Below, in pieces: positions 26,504 through 29,064 of a stretch of 29,064 nt of DNA. Source of the DNA: Ruminococcus sp. GTDB taxonomy: Bacteria; Bacillota_A; Clostridia; Oscillospirales; Ruminococcaceae. The notes below the pieces were generated by a model, which saw only the letters and a program-made list of their open reading frames with translations, ran no database searches and was not told where the DNA came from. The translations under genes and the position numbers were made by a program. Every line of letters begins with the position of its first letter. Position 1 is the stretch's first letter. The stretch lies in assembly GCA_017480485.1 (NCBI GenBank), contig JAFVAN010000042.1, forward strand, positions 1 through 29,064, given 5' to 3'.

Positions 26504-26532
26504 ATTATATCATGGCAGAGGAAGATTGTCAA
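26504..26532 (-). promoter_or_regulatory. Promoter of the fluoride riboswitch RNA
   Basis: On the minus strand a perfect TTGACA (26532-26527), 17-nt spacer and TATAAT (26509-26504) with an extended TG. It is the best promoter in the window. The start falls near 26497, about 10 nt before P1. Confidence 0.85.
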
Positions 26533-26634
26533 GAGGGGATTTCAAAACGAACAGAGAAGCCCCACAGCACCGCTGCTGAACAGCTATAAAAGCACTTGTG
26601 ATTATTGATCGCTTTTTCAGCTAAACTTTTCATT

Positions 26635-27051
26635 TTACTCCTCCGTATCGTTCTCAATATCCTTTATCTTCCGTGCAGGCACACCGCCCACAACGCAGTT
26701 ATCCGGAACGTCCTTAGTTACAACAGCTCCCGCAGCCACAATTACATTGTTGCCTATCGTCACGCCCGGCAGAATAGTCTCATTGCCGCCTATCCATACA
26801 TCGTTACCGATGTGAATAGGCTTTGCAATTCCCATATGCCTGCGCCTGCCCATAGGCGATAGCGGGTGTCCGACTGTGGTTATCAGCGTGTTCGGACCTA
26901 TCATCACATTGTCCCCGATATACACCTCACGAATGTCAAGGATAGTCAGGTTATAGTTGCCCGTGAAGTTGTTTCCGATGTGTATTTTCTTTCCGTAGTC
27001 GCAGTTGAAGGTCTTGGCTATCCATACCTTTTCACCCACGCTGCCGAGCAT
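26635..27051 (-). pseudogene. Maltose/galactoside O-acetyltransferase-like fragment (5' truncated)
   Basis: 138 codons from the ATG at 27051 encode left-handed beta-helix hexapeptide repeats: [30 protein letters not shown], and [20 protein letters not shown], ending [14 protein letters not shown]. His61 in VGHPLSP (TxxHP/L of the family) is the catalytic position. The family's N-terminal helical region of about 55 residues is missing. In the same frame, upstream codons read [10 protein letters not shown], which fits the end of that missing region, but no start or ribosome site is present there. The ATG at 27051 also lacks a ribosome site. I read this as a gene whose 5' part was lost at about 27070. 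Confidence 0.7.
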
Positions 27052-27055
27052 TTTT

Positions 27056-27491
27056 TTAAGCTGCGCGTACAGTGATCCATACGTTTTTGCCGATATGAAT
27101 GGGCTTCGGTATCAGATCGTGGCGTTCTTCGGGGAGAAGTCCGTGGTTCAGCGTTGCAAGCACCGTGTTATGCCCGATCAGTGCACCGTCACCGATCCAG
27201 ATACCGCCCTGATCCTGAAACTTGCAGCCTGCATTGATGAACACACCCTTGCCGAGATGAATGTTTTTACCGCAGTCGGTATAAAACGGAGGAAAGCCCG
27301 ACCTCAACAGGCTCACCGATCAGCTCCGACATAAGAGCGTTTATCTCATCGGGCGTATGGTAGCGGTTATTGATCTCCATTGTAATGCGGATCGCATCTT
27401 GACTGAGTTTGTGCATGACCTGATGAACACCGCACTCCGCTGTGACCTGCTTACCGCTGTTCGTGAAGTCGAGAAACTCTTGTGTTGTCAT
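27056..27491 (-). pseudogene. Second O-acetyltransferase gene, frameshifted and 3' truncated
   Basis: The ATG at 27491 has a GGAGG site and opens the N-terminal helical domain (EFLDFTNSGKQVTAECGVHQ, then NNRYHTPDEINALMSELIGEPVE). The frame then breaks between about 27285 and 27305. The continuation is in another frame: FPPFYTDCGKNIHLGKGVFINAGC, FQDQGGIWIGDGALIGHNTV and LATLNHGL. It ends abruptly after [10 protein letters not shown], where homologues continue with GSNATILPG and about 45 more residues. So there is one frameshift and one deletion junction, next to the equally damaged acetyltransferase at 26635-27051. A sequencing indel could explain the first break but not the second. Confidence 0.75.
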
Positions 27492-27512
27492 CGCTGTTTC
27501 CTCCGTGTAGGA

Positions 27513-28511
27513 TCATTTCAGATACTCATTATAGAACTCTTCCAGCTTATCAAACGGAATAGCGTTATTCTCACCGCCGTCATAAAGGTCGGTATGCGAA
27601 GCCCCCTCAATAACAAGCAGCTGCTTATTATCGGCATAGGGGTTATCCTTTATCATCGCTTCATAAGCGTCCTTACCGAAATAGAAGGAATGTGCCTTAT
27701 CACCGTGCATTACCATAACGGCAGAGCGTATCTCGTTTGAGTATTGCAGGATAGGCATATTGATGAAGGACAGGCTCGATGTGATATTCCAGCCGCCGTT
27801 AGAGTTGAGAGAGCGAGGGTGGTAACCGCGCTCGGTCTTGTAGTATGCGTGGTAGTCTTTCACAAAATAAGGAGCGTCCTCTGGCAGAGGGTCTATTACT
27901 CCCCCGCCGAGTTCATACTCACCTGACTTGTAATCCTTGATACGCTGGGCATTCAAAGCTTGCTTCATGGCATAACGAGCGTCTGCATTGTCAGCTTCAT
28001 CAAAATAGCCCTTTGCGTTTACTCTTGTCATATCGTACATTGTCGAAGCCACAGTTGCTTTTATGCGTGTATCCATAGCCGCCGCATTTATCGCCATACC
28101 GCCCCAGCCGCAGATACCGATGATACCGATACGCTCGGGGTCAACATTATCCTGCACGCTAAGAAAATCAACGGCTGCCGAAAAGTCCTCCGTGTTGATG
28201 TCAGGCGAAGCCACATAGCGAGGAACACCTCCGCTCTCGCCGGTGAATGAGGGGTCAAAAGCTATGGTAAGGAATCCGCGCTCCGCAAGCGTCTGAGCAT
28301 ACAGACCGCTGCACTGTTCCTTGACCGCACCGAACGGTCCGCACACAGCTATTGCAGGGAGTTTGCCGTCTGCATTCTTCGGTGTGTACATATCGGCGGC
28401 AAGTGTGATGCCGTAGCGGTTGTGGAATGTAATTTTCTTATGGTCTACCTTGTCGGACTTCGGGAAGGTCTTATCCCATTCAGATGTTAAAGTCAGCATT
28501 TCGTCTTTCAT
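27513..28511 (-). CDS. Alpha/beta hydrolase (dienelactone hydrolase-like, COG1073 type)
   Basis: 332 aa. ATG at 28511 after GGAGGTATC. The N-terminus DKVDHKKITFHNRYGITLAADMYTPKN (seen as ITFHNRYGITLAADMYTP) and PAIAVCGPFGAVKEQCSG are typical of this family. The nucleophile elbow is IGIIGICGWGGMAINAAA, with Cys rather than Ser at the expected place, as in dienelactone hydrolases (GxCxxGG). Possible acid and His are in MHGDKAHSF and EGASHTDLYDG. The substrate is unknown; ester or lactone hydrolysis is a reasonable guess. It starts 1 nt after the small protein gene and ends 21 nt before the broken acetyltransferase, so it lies in one operon. It is intact, unlike its neighbours. Confidence 0.9.
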   Translation of the reverse strand: MKDEMLTLTSEWDKTFPKSDKVDHKKITFHNRYGITLAADMYTPKNADGKLPAIAVCGPFGAVKEQCSGLYAQTLAERGFLTIAFDPSFTGESGGVPRYVASPDINTEDFSAAVDFLSVQDNVDPERIGIIGICGWGGMAINAAAMDTRIKATVASTMYDMTRVNAKGYFDEADNADARYAMKQALNAQRIKDYKSGEYELGGGVIDPLPEDAPYFVKDYHAYYKTERGYHPRSLNSNGGWNITSSLSFINMPILQYSNEIRSAVMVMHGDKAHSFYFGKDAYEAMIKDNPYADNKQLLVIEGASHTDLYDGGENNAIPFDKLEEFYNEYLK

Positions 28512-28512
28512 T

Positions 28513-28749
28513 TCAGATACCTCCGTTTTTCTTTAATGTGTAGGTGAAATAGTCAAGGCAGTCGATACGGTCATTGTACTTGTGAACGCTGTCGAGCAGC
28601 GTTTGCCGGTAGCTTTTCAGAAAACGGGCAAGCGCATGTTTTTGTCCGCTTTCGATCATTTGCAGACATTTCACAATGCTTTCATCGTCCAGACCCATAT
28701 CACGCAGATTTTCGGTCATGACCGCTTTTGTATCTGCTGCGTTTGGCAT
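28513..28749 (-). CDS. Small helical protein of unknown function
   Basis: 78 aa from the ATG at 28749, after GGAGG with a 7-nt spacer; the longer frame to 28827 crosses the promoter and is rejected. The sequence is helical and charged: TENLRDMGLDDESIVKCLQM, ESGQKHALARFLKSYRQTLL, and DSVHKYNDRIDCLDYFTYTLKK. It resembles small proteins and C-terminal tails found with MerR-type regulators or acetyltransferases in Clostridia, but I cannot name a family. It has a promoter of its own at 28781-28809 and is coupled to the hydrolase gene by a 1-nt gap. Confidence 0.8.
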   Translation of the reverse strand: MPNAADTKAVMTENLRDMGLDDESIVKCLQMIESGQKHALARFLKSYRQTLLDSVHKYNDRIDCLDYFTYTLKKNGGI

Positions 28750-28778
28750 ATTTTCACCTCCTGTGTTCTTCTGTGTCT

Positions 28779-28898
28779 TTAGTATAACACAGATCTCGCG
28801 ATATGTAAAATACCTATTTTGAAACAAGCCTTTTCCATATCTATCGCTCCCTGACGGGAAAGTGCGAATTTGTGCTGCAATTTTTCTGTGATCTTCAT
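28779..28898 (-). pseudogene. 5' stub of a second ABC transporter gene
   Basis: 39 codons from the ATG at 28898, 1 nt after the stop of the upstream ABC transporter gene. The start MKITEKLQHKFALSRQGAID is typical of half-transporters that pair with such a protein. After about MEKAC the resemblance stops, and the frame ends at 28779. The rest of an expected 570-600 aa protein is gone, replaced by the small-protein gene. The -35 and -10 at 28781-28809 lie inside the stub's end. Confidence 0.7.
28781..28809 (-). promoter_or_regulatory. Promoter of the small protein-hydrolase unit
   Basis: On the minus strand TTTACA (28809-28804), 17-nt spacer, TATACT (28786-28781). The spacer contains ATATCGCGAGAT, a near palindrome that could be an operator. 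Confidence 0.7.
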
Positions 28899-28899
28899 T

Positions 28900-29064
28900 T
28901 TACGCACCTACCTTCCAGTTGATCGAACGGCTGTATTCTTCATACATATTTTTATACTGTCCGTTTTTGTTCATAAGCTCCTGATGTGTACCGCTTTCGC
29001 AGACAGCACCGTCCTTCATCACATAGATACAGTCGCAGTTCTTCACTGTGGATAACCTGTGTGC
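28900..29064 (-). CDS. ABC transporter ATP-binding/permease protein, C-terminal end only
   Basis: 54 codons are visible and the 5' part lies outside the window. The fragment opens with [19 protein letters not shown]: the His is the H-loop (switch) of the nucleotide-binding domain, followed by the D-loop-distal sequence [11 protein letters not shown], typical of exporter half-transporters. It stops at 28900-28902. The next gene, the partner half-transporter stub, starts 1 nt later. Substrate not visible. Confidence 0.9.
   Translation of the reverse strand, partial: AHRLSTVKNCDCIYVMKDGAVCESGTHQELMNKNGQYKNMYEEYSRSINWKVGA

Overview
The window looks like chromosomal DNA of an anaerobic, GC-rich member of Clostridia, most likely Ruminococcus-like Oscillospiraceae. 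The evidence is a full F-type ATP synthase operon with a sodium-type c subunit, zinc-ribbon membrane proteins with Thr-rich linkers and BspA-type leucine-rich ectodomains, a TIGR03960/DUF2344 radical SAM pair, and strong AGGAGG-type ribosome binding sites. The genus is an inference. No phage, IS element, CRISPR array or tRNA was recognised.

Layout. (1) 1-6414, minus strand: four zinc-ribbon, single-pass membrane proteins with different ectodomains (one unknown, one DUF5050-like propeller, two LRR_5/BspA) plus a GNAT acetyltransferase, read from a promoter at 6385-6414. (2) 6415-10538, minus: rplS with its own promoter and a structured leader, DUF2344 protein, radical SAM protein (TTG start) and an M50 peptidase. 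(3) 10772-12556, minus: Na/Pi cotransporter with a PhoU-like tail. (4) 12780-20065, minus: atpI-B-E-F-H-A-G-D-C with a terminator and two tandem promoters; the distal promoter is bracketed by two TetR-type palindromes. (5) 20119-20445, minus: small lipoprotein. (6) 20745-26388, plus: YitT-like, AlaX-like, YczE-like and hybrid histidine kinase genes from one consensus promoter. (7) 26396-29064, minus: by eye less GC-rich and partly decayed. It holds an apparently ownerless fluoride riboswitch with promoter and terminator, two broken acetyltransferase genes, an alpha/beta hydrolase, a small helical protein, a stub of an ABC transporter and the end of its partner.

Working together: the ATP synthase carries the two-carboxylate form of the Na+ binding motif and lies next to a Na+-dependent phosphate transporter, which fits a sodium-based economy. 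The zinc-ribbon proteins share a cytoplasmic chassis and swap ectodomains, so they may be a sensor or adhesin family. Intergenic DNA is unusually structured: REP-like palindromes follow stop codons, three spacers carry tandem heptamers in inverted arrangement, and a doublet of perfect hairpins lies in the divergent region at 20626-20709. The strongest candidates for something undescribed are the orphan fluoride riboswitch aimed antisense into the kinase gene, the operator-bracketed atp promoter, the heptamer spacers and the shared-chassis membrane proteins.
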